Below are positions 23,772-34,903 of a stretch of 64,000 nucleotides of DNA, piece after piece. A program made the position numbers and the translations under genes. Position 1 is the stretch's first letter; each line of letters begins with the position of its first letter. The notes under the pieces were generated by a model. It ran no database searches and was not told the DNA's origin. It worked only from the letters and a program-made list of their open reading frames with translations. Source of the DNA: Bilabrum cf. latius (lineage: Eukaryota; Bigyra: Bicosoecida; Bigyra; Bicosoecida); the NCBI GenBank assembly GCA_965178125.1, contig OZ237741.1, forward strand, positions 496,001 through 560,000, given 5' to 3'.

Positions 23772-26700
23772 TCACTACCCACCTGCGGCTCCTCCACTCG
23801 CAGCACCGCCGCTGGCAGCTCCCCGTGCTGCATCTTTGCAGCGCAGCCGAACCCGATCACCTTGTTCCTTCAACGAAATGACTACGCAGATGGAGGGACG
23901 CTCATCTCGTAAGTACTCCGCAATAATTGGTTTGTCAGAGATCCAAAATGTTCCTTCGTCGCTCCACTCGGCGTACGAAATGCTACCCGCGATCAACGAT
24001 GAATGATTGAGGTCGACCCTCATCATCACAGTTTTCCCACTCAGCGAGTCCTTCTTAAGCTGGTTCTCACCGATAGCGTTTCTTTCGTTTCCACCAACCA
24101 CAGTTTTGTGCTCCCCAATATGATATCCCCAGCCAGTATTCTTGTCAGATCCAATTCGCCTCGTTGAATGCGTCCCCGACTGCCAACTGCTGGTCAGATC
24201 TACTCCAAGAACGATATTCCCAGACGCAGCCACTGCTTCCATGCTTAAGTAAAAATCGTAAACGAAGGCTTCTCCATCACCCCATTCCATGTCCTTTGTT
24301 GAGCACACAGTCAACCACTGCGCGGCTGCAGCGTGCTTGTGCACGGTGCACATGTCATTGCTGGTCGCCAGCATGCTCGCTTCCGTGCCGAACGTCAGAC
24401 GGCATCCCTCACTGGACTCGAGCTTGAACTTGTCGGGGATCGTGGGCACCGTGCTGGGCCGGCGGCACTGCACGCAGGCCCCAGGTCCCTGCAAGCTCAC
24501 TGCAACACGATACGTATCCACTGATCGCAAAACGTCAGCGAACAGACGCCCCATCCACTCGACCTTCTCGTCGCCTGCGGCTCGCTTCCCGTACATGATG
24601 CTGCCACGCCCGGCAGAGTCAGCGCGCAGATCCACCAGCATGCACAGCGTGTCGCCTTGCGCGAATGGCTTCTCTGGCTAGGTGTACTTGTCGAGCTTCT
24701 GGGCCTTGCCGTTACAGTGCAACTGGTGCTTCTATGGACAATAGCCCCAGCCGGTGCCCGCAGAGGCTCCGATGAAGTTCTTCGAACTGTCCGGTGAGCC
24801 GTGGAACATGGCGCTACCCTTGTCAACCACCCCGAATATCACATCGTTTGGTGCTGTCCCAAGCTCGACCAGCTCCAGCTCATAATAGATCTAGCGTCCT
24901 AGCCTATCCGTGTTGATGTGATCAGACGAGCCTATCGTTAACCACTGCGCGGCTGCAGCGTGCTTGTGCACGGTGCACATGTCATTGCTGGTCGCCAGCA
25001 TGCTCGCTTCCGTGCCGAACGTCAGACGGCATCCCTCACTGGACTCGAGCTTGAACTTGTCGGGGATCGTGGGCACCGTGCTGGGCCGGCGGCACTGCAC
25101 GCAGGCCCCAGGTCCCTGCAAGCTCACTGCAATACAGTACCTGGGCCCAGTGCGCAAAACGTCAGCGAACAGACGCCCCATCCACTCGACCTTCTCGTCG
25201 CCTGCGGCTCGCTTCCCGTACATGATGCTGCCACGCCCGGCAGAGTCAGCGCGCAGATCCACCAGCATGCACAGCGTGTCGCCTTGCGCGAATGGCTTCT
25301 CTGGCTAGGTGTACTTGTCGAGCTTCTGGGCCTTGCCGTTACAGTGCAACTGGTGCTTCTATGGACAATAGCCCCAGCCGGTGCCCGCAGAGGCTCCGAT
25401 GAAGTTCTTCGAACTGTCCGGTGAGCCGTGGAACATGGCGCTACCCTTGTCAACCACCCCGAATATCACATCGTTTGGTGCTGTCCCAAGCTCGACCAGC
25501 TCCAGCTCGAAGTATTGAACCTAAGCTGTAGGCAGTTGCGAAGACCGTGCCGTCAACCACTGCGCGGCTGCAGCGTGCTTGTGCACGGTGCACATGTCAT
25601 TGCTGGTCGCCAGCATGCTCGCTTCCGTGCCGAACGTCAGACGGCATCCCTCACTGGACTCGAGCTTGAACTTGTCGGGGATCGTGGGCACCGTGCTGGG
25701 CCGGCGGCACTGCACGCAGGCCCCAGGTCCCTGCAAGCTCACTGCAACACGATACGTATCCACTGATCGCAAAACGTCAGCGAACAGACGCCCCATCCAC
25801 TCGACCTTCTCGTCGCCTGCGGCTCGCTTCCCGTACATGATGCTGCCACGCCCGGCAGAGTCAGCGCGCAGATCCACCAGCATGCACAGCGTGTCGCCTT
25901 GCGCGAATGGCTTCTCTGGCTAGGTGTACTTGTCGAGCTTCTGGGCCTTGCCGTTACAGTGCAACTGGTGCTTCTATGGACAATAGCCCCAGCCGGTGCC
26001 CGCAGAGGCTCCGATGAAGTTCTTCGAACTGTCCGGTGAGCCGTGGAACATGGCGCTACCCTTGTCAACCACCCCGAATATCACATCGTTTGGTGCTGTC
26101 CCAAGCTCGACCAGCTCCAGCTCGAAGTATTGAACCTAAGCTGTAGGCAGTTGCGAAGACCGTGCCGTCAACCACTGCGCGGCTGCAGCGTGCTTGTGCA
26201 CGGTGCACATGTCATTGCTGGTCGCCAGCATGCTCGCTTCCGTGCCGAACGTCAGACGGCATCCCTCACTGGACTCGAGCTTGAACTTGTCGGGGATCGT
26301 GGGCACCGTGCTGGGCCGGCGGCACTGCACGCAGGCCCCAGGTCCCTGCAAGCTCACTGCAACACGATACGTATCCACTGATCGCAAAACGTCAGCGAAC
26401 AGACGCCCCATCCACTCGACCTTCTCGTCGCCTGCGGCTCGCTTCCCGTACATGATGCTGCCACGCCCGGCAGAGTCAGCGCGCAGATCCACCAGCATGC
26501 ACAGCGTGTCGCCTTGCGCGAATGGCTTCTCTGGCTAGGTGTACTTGTCGAGCTTCTGGGCCTTGCCGTTACAGTGCAACTGGTGCTTCTATGGACAATA
26601 GCCCCAGCCGGTGCCCGCAGAGGCTCCGATGAAGTTCTTCGAACTGTCCGGTGAGCCGTGGAACATGGCGCTACCCTTGTCAACCACCCCGAATATCACA

Positions 26701-29700
26701 TCGTTTGGTGCTGTCCCAAGCTCGACCAGCTCCAGCTCAAAGTAGAAGATAGATTTTCCCGATTTCATGTCCTTTGCTGAGCACACAGTCAACCACTGCG
26801 CGGCTGCAGCGTGCTTGTGCACGGTGCACATGTCATTGCTGGTCGCCAGCATGCTCGCTTCCGTGCCGAACGTCAGACGGCATCCCTCACTGGACTCGAG
26901 CTTGAACTTGTCGGGGATCGTGGGCACCGTGCTGGGCCGGCGGCACTGCACGCAGGCCCCAGGTCCCTGCAAGCTCACTGCAACACGATACGTATCCACT
27001 GATCGCAAAACGTCAGCGAACAGACGCCCCATCCACTCGACCTTCTCGTCGCCTGCGGCTCGCTTCCCGTACATGATGCTGCCACGCCCGGCAGAGTCAG
27101 CGCGCAGATCCACCAGCATGCACAGCGTGTCGCCTTGCGCGAATGGCTTCTCTGGCTAGGTGTACTTGTCGAGCTTCTGGGCCTTGCCGTTACAGTGCAA
27201 CTGGTGATTGGGAGCCTAGTAGCCCCAGCCGGTGCCCGCAGAGGCTCCGATGAAATGCTGCGGCCCCTCTTGATTTAACTGTAGCTTGTCTTGGCCTGCT
27301 TCAAGTGCTGTGACGTCTGATACATTCGAATCATCGGCGGTCGCATAGTTCCACCGCTTTTGCAGCAGAGATTGCATGGCTTTCTGCCAGCTGTCAGCTG
27401 TCCCAGTGAGCTATTCTGCCAAGTCTTTGTGCCCACAAGCAAGAGCGAACTCTTCTTTTGAAGTGAATTTGTCACCCGGTGGAATTTTGGGCTTGAACTT
27501 GCGCTGCCTGCCCGATTGCTGCTCTGCCGATCTGGGCTTGTCACTAAGGCCAGGGCGTGTTGCTTGTACCACGCCAAAGATGACGTTCTTTGCAGTTCCA
27601 CCTATCGCAGTAAGGTCCAACTCGTAGTAGTACTAGTGCTTAGACCCGTTGCCTGACAGCAACGTCTCTTTGACGGCATGTGTCCGCCACACTTCCTTGG
27701 CTGAAGGCAAGATCTGAGCACACTCTCCACTCTTGATGAACATGGTTGACGACGTATTCCCTGCGGCATCAAAAGCATGCGGCGAGGGCTGGATGCATTC
27801 GCGAACAGATGCTAGCGGCATTGCCCCAATGATCCGCACGCTTGCGCCTGCCTTCGAAATACCCTTCAGTCCGACAGCCATGTGCCAGTCGCGATGCTCT
27901 GAGAGACTAGTAGAAAGATCGAAGGCGTGGTTCAGGCGGCCATGCTGCATAGTCAGCAAAACCAGTCGTGGACCAACGCGGAGCAAACCAATACGATCGC
28001 CCGGTCGGACGCGGAAGGCCTCGTTGTTAGGCAGTGTTCTCGACACTCCCTGGTCACGCAAGGTTCGGCTTGCGAGGCAGAACCCCACCCCATGCTTATT
28101 GGAGCCAATCTACGAGGGCTGGCTCGCATCCACCTCGCTCGGACGGATGGCGCCAATGCTAATGGCATCTTGGCCAGCGGGCAACGACCAATAGACCTCC
28201 AGGATATATAAGTCAGAGTCACGGAGAAAGCAGTGCGTGGCGTGGCAAATCTCCCACGGTCCCTCCTTGTCCTTCTTCTTCTCCGCGTCGTACTCCTTGA
28301 AGTGATTTTGCACCTCTTTTCCGATGACATCGATGTTGGAGCCCTTGCCAGTCTTGCTCCAGTTGTGCCAGGAAATGCTGAAGTTGAGCTGGTTCATAAG
28401 CTCTGCAACAACGACGGTGGAGCGAGTGATTGCAACCAGGCTGCAGAATCTAGGTGTCTTGGTTCGTGCTGCTGCATCCACGCGAGGTGTCTTCTAAATT
28501 CCAGCGATCACCGAGCTAAGCATGTCACGACGAAGCACGCTGGACTGTCGCTGACTCGTCCGTTGTAAGCTGCCTTGCCCTCCGTGCGCCCCGTGGGTTA
28601 CCTGCTCCTGCACGTCCTCGACCGGCGCGACGAGATCATCGACGTCAATCACAGCAACAACTGACCCCTGGTCCGCCAAGGAACGCGTATCACCCATCAA
28701 GTGAAGGAAAGGTCGCAGGTAGTTCCCTACCCCGCTGCGGTCGGCTCTTTCCACTCGCTCGAGGTCAACCATCAGCAGGCTTTCTGGCGTGGGGCACATC
28801 GCGATCTCATATCCAACTCCACGAATGATGTCAGCGTCTGGCCTTGTCAGCTACAGGTCAAGCATCTTCACGAGACCCTCCTTTGTCTAGCCAAGGACAC
28901 GACACTTAATCCCATCAGACAAGTCCACCAGCACACGACCGCTTGCATCTGGCCCACAAATGAGGTCGACCAGCTCCTTCCGCTTCTCTGCATTCAAGTC
29001 CACAGCGTCATGCGAACTTGGTCTCGGATACAGATCGATATCATTGCCGCTTGCAGTTAGCTCTTCGGCCATTTGCTCGAAGGCATCCCGGAATTTCCTG
29101 GTATCGGCCCATGCTCCGCCTTCACGGTCCTTCAGCCTGGCTGTGTTGCTGACCGCCTTTCGCACAAGAGCCCCAGTGAAGTTCTGCGTTGCTACCTTGG
29201 CAATCTGAACAAACTCATCGTCATCCAGGACCCAGGGCGGTAGATCAACATCTAGCCACTGCTTGCGAAGCAGTGTCAGACGGTCTGCTACTGACAGACG
29301 ACCGACGTAGATAGTGGTGGACAGGCGGCCTGGCCGCATAACAGCGGGGTCGATAGACTCCTTGCGATTGGTTGTCCCGAACACAAACAGATTCTGCAGT
29401 CCATCAGAGCCCAACCTGGCCAGCAATCCTGATAGCACGTCGATCTTTGAGCTGGACGCTGCCGACATGCCACCGCGGGATCCAGTGATGGAATCGATCT
29501 CGTCAAAGAAAATCACCACAGGCACACCCGGGGTGAGTTTGGCGGCATCCATCATTGTGCGGAGCTTTGATTCTGTTTCTCCAAAGTACTTTTTGTTGAG
29601 ATCAGAGGCAGGTCCGTCGAAGACGACGAGGAATCCAGCCTCCCTCACCATAGCCCTTGCCATGGTTGTCTTGCCGGATCCAGGAGGTCCATGGAATATG

Positions 29701-31136
29701 CCTCCAACGCTGCGCACCTCATGTCCACGAGATCTTCCGGACAGATCGAATAGGAGATCATTGTACAGCAGCCGGACGGCTCTCTTGTTCACGTACATGC
29801 CCTGGCCAGCAGCAGTGCCGCCCTGGTCAGATGCCGCAGCTGGTGCATCATCTTCTGCCTCCTTGCTTTCGGCCGCGCCAGCCCCGCTGGTAGAAGCTGA
29901 TGGGTCACGAACGGGTTCTTCAGCGTCAGGATCAGACCCGAATGCGGGATAGTAGCTACCCGTGAGCTTGAACAAGAAGCGGCCTATGTTGCCGGGGTGG
30001 ATGAGTGGGAGCAGCACAGAGGTACCGGCGAAGAGCTGGAGAAGCCCATGATAAAGATCGTTCGGCAGCCATACTTTATCACTGGGTAGTATGGCTGGCT
30101 TATCGTGGTACAGCTGTGCTGCAATCTTCCTGCACTCCTGCGTTGAGCTCCAGACAGGGGAGACTCCATCCGGCACAGCTCCAGTAACATCATCACCACC
30201 GTCGCACGCAAGCGCGGCAGGACTCCCAAGAACAACCATCCCAGCCGGAAGCTTTGAAATTTCTGGAAGAGCTGGATCACGCTTGATGCTCTGCTGGGGG
30301 ATCAGGCCGGGCATTGCGAGCTCTAACACTCGGCCAAGACCAGGTGGCACGTCGGTGGCACGGCTTGCCCCGTGCGAACTCTGTGGTGTTCGCAGGCACT
30401 CTCCCGCCATCTTGATCATCGCGTCGACTCTATCTTGTAGCGAATCACCATCTGCAGAACGAGAGCCACCAGCTGCCGCTGCAGATGCTTTCGCCGGGTC
30501 CGCGGACTTCGGCTTCACAAGCTAGAGGGTGATCTCGATTCCTGCCACAAACCTGAAATCGCTCTGGATTTGTGGTAAGATCGTGACAAAGATCGTCTCT
30601 GCATCCGTTTCGCTACTAGCTGCAGCAGCAGGGTCGTCGTCTTCGAATGTATCAAAGGCAGCACGTACCCGGGGCGACTTCACGGGCGCGGACTGGCCAC
30701 CTGCCCCGCCTCGCACCTCAATTCCAGCTTGTTCCGCTTCTTGAGCTGCACGCTATGCATTCACTGAAAGCATTAAGTCGGATGTAGCCAGGACTTCTGC
30801 AAGCATGTCGGCGACACTACGTACGTTCAATTCAACGACGCGTTCTCCCACCTCAACATCGTCGTCTCCAGCCGATTCATCTCCTGCTGACCTGGCCACT
30901 CGAGAACTGTAGATGGACTGGTGCAAGCCTTTCTCTGATGACGAAAACACCTGGATTCCTACTTTGGGACTGAAGAGCATTTGCGTCAGACACTTGTTAA
31001 TGCTTGCTTGCTCCAGCAATTCCAAGGCTGACTCTTTGGCGCCATCCTTTTGCCCAAACACGCTGGTACACGCTAGAAGGTGGGCATACTTGTCCCAACA
31101 ACACGAAAACGCCCGGGCCGAACGAGGAGTGTACAT
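23772..31136 (-). CDS. Giant AAA+ ATPase with C-terminal SPRY-like repeat array
   Basis: One minus-strand frame of about 2454 codons from the ATG at 31136 to TGA 23772-23774, crossed by more than twenty TAG codons and no other stop. The first AAA+ domain has Walker A GPPGSGKTT near residue 480, a pore-loop-like KKYFGETESKLR, Walker B VIFFDEIDS near 538 and FGTTNR as sensor, close to NSF/p97-type ATPases. Near 780-840, LLMVDLERVER and VVAVIDVDD look like a second, non-catalytic AAA domain. From about residue 885 to the end the protein is a series of SPRY/B30.2-like units (YFELELVELG, GTGWGY, FAQGDTLCMLVDLRA), five of them almost identical. Such domains usually bind proteins; an ATPase-driven remodeller with a repeated substrate-binding array is an inference. 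A splice acceptor at 31161 and a donor at 31281-31286 suggest an upstream exon ending at 31287. Confidence 0.75.
24290..27230 (-). repeat. Five near-identical in-frame tandem repeats, ~615-627 bp
   Basis: The landmark encoding MLVDLRADSAGRGS recurs with its first base at 27119, 26498, 25883, 25268 and 24641, spacings of 621, 615, 615 and 627 bp, all multiples of three. Over most of the unit the copies are identical, including two in-frame TAG codons per unit (after GYCP and after DKYT). The junction segments (around 24890, 25525 and 26140) differ most. Divergent units flank the array (27240-28480 and 23775-24290), so recent duplications grew from an older repeat array. Confidence 0.95.
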
Positions 31137-31160
31137 AAACTCGCCTTCCAGAGGATAAAT

Positions 31161-31627
31161 CTGCGATGATCGCAATGATAGGATTATGATACCTCCTAAT
31201 AAACAGTATAATAGCTAGCTAAACAACAACTTCTTCGCGCATACATTTGAGTAATCAAACAAATAATGTGGGGAGTTGAGACTTACATGAACTCGGCTGA
31301 GCTGCTGTAACTGTGGACAATACGAACCGATGGATGCCGCCCTTGGCGATAAAATCTGTATTACATGTTTACCCACCGCATTACGTTACAATTGAGCCAA
31401 GCCGAATTTGGCAAGATCAGGCCCATATTGCACAAGTCAAACCTTCTTGGTAGTGCAGGTTAGCTCCTGTACATTGATTCAAAATATTTCTTCATACCCC
31501 GTCAAGGTCAGACTCAGGAATACTCAGTAGGCTATCTGTACCGTGACTGTTCAACAAGTATACCATCTTTCGTTGAGAACGCCCGTTCAGTTCTCCAGAC
31601 TGCCTTGAAACTAGATATAGGGGAAGC
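31161..31627. other. Divergent intergenic region
   Basis: It separates the minus-strand AAA-SPRY gene from the plus-strand gene at 31628. The minus strand carries a plausible exon (31287 upward) whose donor ATG|GTAAGT lies at 31281-31286. The remainder (31390-31627) is AT-richer and presumably holds both promoters. Confidence 0.4.
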
Positions 31628-34045
31628 ATGGGATTTGGAAAGTGTTTTAGAAGGATATTTCGCCCTGTCAGACATGTAGCTCGTGCGATCACTAAGCCTG
31701 TTAACAAAATAGTAGCAAAGGTAACCAAGCCGCTTGCGAAGTTGCACCCTGCCCTTGCTGTTGCTGCTCATGTTGCGATATCATATGTAAGTGGCAACTT
31801 TATGAATGCTGTAAGCACAAGCATGGGGGCTCCAGCGGCGCTCATCACGAAATTGAAGCAGGCCGCGGCGATATACAAGCTTGCGAGTGCGGTCGACGCA
31901 GTTGCTACGGTCGCCTGTGAGAGAAAGCCAGGGGTATCTGGAGTGTTGAATGCGCTGAATGGACTTGGTAATATTCTAGCAACAAACGGTCACGGTCTTT
32001 TCGCTAAGTCTGCGACGAGCGTAGGCCTGCGTAGAATGGGCGGCATCATGAGCAATACTTCAAGGCTAGGTGTGGCAGTCCGCAGTGGCAGGCCAGCAGA
32101 TGTGGCAATGGCCCTCATCGGGTTAGCAAATGTCGCATCTGAGGAGGGCACCACAGTGCCCGCACTCATTCGGGATCTTGCGCAAGCTGCACAGCACGTG
32201 GAAGGAATGATTCGGGCTAAAAGGCGCGGAGACATGACCGGGGCTGTAATAAACCTGCTTGGGGCCGCGGCTGTATGCGACGATGGGTACATGCGCAGGA
32301 TGTCTGATATGTTACTAGAAGGCAAGCGGTTTGCGGATGCCGCCAGAGCCAACGACAAGGGCGCATCCATGGGCGCACTCCTGGCCGACAGGCTCATGAG
32401 TGCGATGGAGTCCGTCGAGCAGCAGATGGCGCAGCGAGAAGTCGAGATGTAGCGTGATTTGACTCTGACGCAGTAGCGTATGCTGGTAGAACGCGAAATG
32501 ACAGTTGGATTAAAGAAATGCCCCAGACTGACCGATGCCATCGTTAGCTTCGATGAAGCCGGGATCTAGCGCTGGGGGAAGTACGCCCGCCGGCGTGGCG
32601 ACGGGTCACTGCAAGTTGACGAGGAAGCCACGAGGGCTTTCAACATCTATTACGGCATATCTCACACGCGGGAGCAGGTGGAGCTTCGACTAGCTGGCAT
32701 GCCAGACATGCTTAGTGGCACTGGGTCTACGGGTGTTGGCTCTACGGATCTCATGCCAGACATCCACCTGACACAATAGCCGGCTGCTGTCTCGCACCCG
32801 TATCTACAAGCTGTCCGCCCGTGGGAGTAGCAGCCGAGACTTGCCACCTTAGTATAGCATGGAATAGCAGGGTCCCACCGCTCAGCGGATCGTGCAGGCC
32901 CAACCCAACTGGCTAGGTAGGATGCAATCGCGTTCGCCGAGAGGCTGGAAGCGAAGTTTCGCCAACGAACGTTTGCGCACAATGAAGTTAAGCAAGCACT
33001 AATAGCTTCATCGCGTTGTATGAAAGGATCGATAGGGCCTGCACCTCAGTTGAGCTCAGGTCTGGATACCCAGGCTATCGGCCTGCACCCGTATCTACAA
33101 GCTGTCCGCCCGTGGGAGTAGCAGCCGAGACTTGCCACCTTAGTATAGCATGGAATAGCAGGGTCCCACCGCTCAGCGGATCGTGCAGGCCAAACCCAAC
33201 TGGCTCAAGCGGGTATCAACGTCGTTAATAGTACGGTGGAAATTCTGGACTACACTGTTGCGGCTCTCGAATGCGTTGACGATGTCACCAAGCAGTACGT
33301 CAAGATCGGCACCTCCGTGAAAAGTGAGACGCAGGCATTTTACAACCTCAAAAGGAACGTTTCCAATAACGCGTCATTTTCTCGTAATGCGGCTACCCTT
33401 CAGGAACTCAGGGCAGGACACTTGATCCGCCATCGCATAGTCAGGGGTGCCAAGGAGTTGTGGCGCGAGCATGTATCGACCAAAAAACGTCCGGTGCCGG
33501 GGTCCTCGAGGAAGCTTTCCAGCCGATTTAACAAGCTGCTACCGACGAGAACAGTCACGGAATCCAAACTTGTGAAAAATGGCAGAAGGACGACATATGC
33601 CGCTGCCAAGTTCAAGTCTCGTTTGCCTGCACTGCACTCTGGCGCATTCGGCAAAGCGTACACCTTGGGACGAAAGGTGATCAACTCGAAACTGTTTCGC
33701 GTGGGTGCTGGTGCGCTTGCCTTCCACGACATAGCAACGTCACAGGATCCAAAAAGGGCGGCTGCACGGCACGGAGGTAGGATGGTTGCATCCACCGTGA
33801 CTAGGGGTATCCAAATTGCGGCCGTCGAGAATGGTGTTGCACTAGGTGCCACCCTCGGGAGCATGGTTTGCCCCGCAGTGGGAACTGTGGTGGGTGGAAT
33901 ATTGGGCGGAGCGCTAGCTTATATCGCCGTTGGAAGAGCTACCGACGCCATCGCTGATGAGGTCGTTGATGCAGTTTATGATGCATGCTGCGAGCCTACC
34001 GACGCTGGGGAAGGAGCTATTTCGGCCTCGGGAAGCGGCTCTTGA
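31628..34045 (+). CDS. Uncharacterised basic/glycine-zipper protein with internal repeat
   Basis: A single frame of 805 codons from the ATG at 31628 to TGA 34043-34045. It contains nine TAG codons, all between 32450 and 33165, which would split it into two unrelated-looking genes in the standard code. The N-terminus is strongly basic (KCFRRIFRPVRHVARAITK), then come Ala-rich helical stretches and a Gln/Glu/Arg heptad region around the first TAGs (QQMAQREVEM). The C-terminus has a Gly-zipper membrane-active look (VGTVVGGILGGALAYIAVG) and ends in an acidic Ser-rich tail. I do not recognise the family. The exact multiple-of-three repeat spacing and lack of TAA or TGA argue that it is a real gene. 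Confidence 0.6.
32794..33205 (+). repeat. 121-bp direct repeat, 291 bp apart, in frame
   Basis: 32794-32914 and 33085-33205 differ by about one base (GGCCCAACC versus GGCCAAACC). The spacing of 291 bp is 97 codons, so both copies are read in the same frame of the 805-residue protein and each carries two in-frame TAG codons. It is a recent internal duplication. Confidence 0.95.
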
Positions 34046-34903
34046 CGGACGGTGGTCAATTTTGAACGTCAATTTGAGTAGCTCGATTTGAGTTCAGCAA
34101 TTGTGCTTCTCCATTAGTGAGGCCAATGAGGTCTCTGAGATTGAGGTCGCGCGTTGGGCGCTGTGCCCGCTCGAGGTGAAGGATCAGCTCCCCCCCTCCG
34201 CCCTACGACGGCTGAGAGACGCAGATAAGCGGAGACGTGAGCGGTCAAGGAGGCCAGTCCTGTGAGTGACATCGTGACTTCCATGAAAGCTTCTTTTACA
34301 GACTCAACCACCCAAATACAACCAGACACTCTTCCCGCCTACGGACAAGGTGTTGCCGCGTTCTCCTTCTTCGCAAAGCCATTCTCATCACAGACGCTTA
34401 TCATCTCATTTGACGTCAACAACGAATCGGACTCTGTCTCCTTAATACCAGTACGGGCAGGCGGCTAGGGGGTGGGCGAGGGGAGATGAGGGCGGGGTAG
34501 GGAGAGGTGACGGTTCACCAAGTGGGTGATGGATAGGTAGGCTCATATGGTTCATAAGGGTGCTGTGTACAATGTGTTATCTCAGCGAGATCCAAGACTG
34601 AGGCGCAAGATCCCACTTGATTCTTTTCCCGCTGTGCCGCCACCTTGTGCTTAGGATCCTAAATATTGGGATTAGATCTATTGCTGACTTTAATTAAGTG
34701 TGTCTTTGGGGGCATCCGGATTCCGGAATCCATATCCGAGGATCCGGATCTGATGTTGATCTGGCCTAGCGGTCCGGGATCTACACCCGGGTCCGGAACA
34801 TCAGATCCGGGATCGCGATTCGTGATGCCGAAAGCCTAGCTCCGCCGACTTCGAAAGCGGCGAATGTAAGATTTAAATTCGAAATCGGGTCATACTACTA
34901 CAG
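34046..34903. repeat. Intergenic zone with dispersed-repeat pieces
   Basis: Two blocks recur elsewhere. 34108-34260 matches 58050-58140 at protein level (VSEIEVARWA and PLEV shared). 34330-34449 matches 61257-61400 in inverted orientation (GTTGCCGCGTTCTCCTTCTTC shared apart from end bases). 34485-34610 also resembles 58330-58690 in patches. No intact gene is seen; these look like fragments of one or two mobile-element families. Confidence 0.6.
34744..34810. repeat. 14-bp inverted repeat in TCCGGA-rich block
   Basis: 34744-34757 and 34797-34810 are reverse complements (core GGATCTGATGTT / AACATCAGATCC) with a 39-base spacer. The surrounding 34720-34815 is dense in TCCGGA and GATCC words. It lies about 95 bp beyond the stop of the minus-strand CDPK gene and could be a terminator-like hairpin or a transposon end. 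Confidence 0.6.

Noticed and set aside
24290-27230. CRISPR-like or satellite array
   Set aside because: The units are 615 bp, coding, in frame and without spacers; this is an internal protein repeat.
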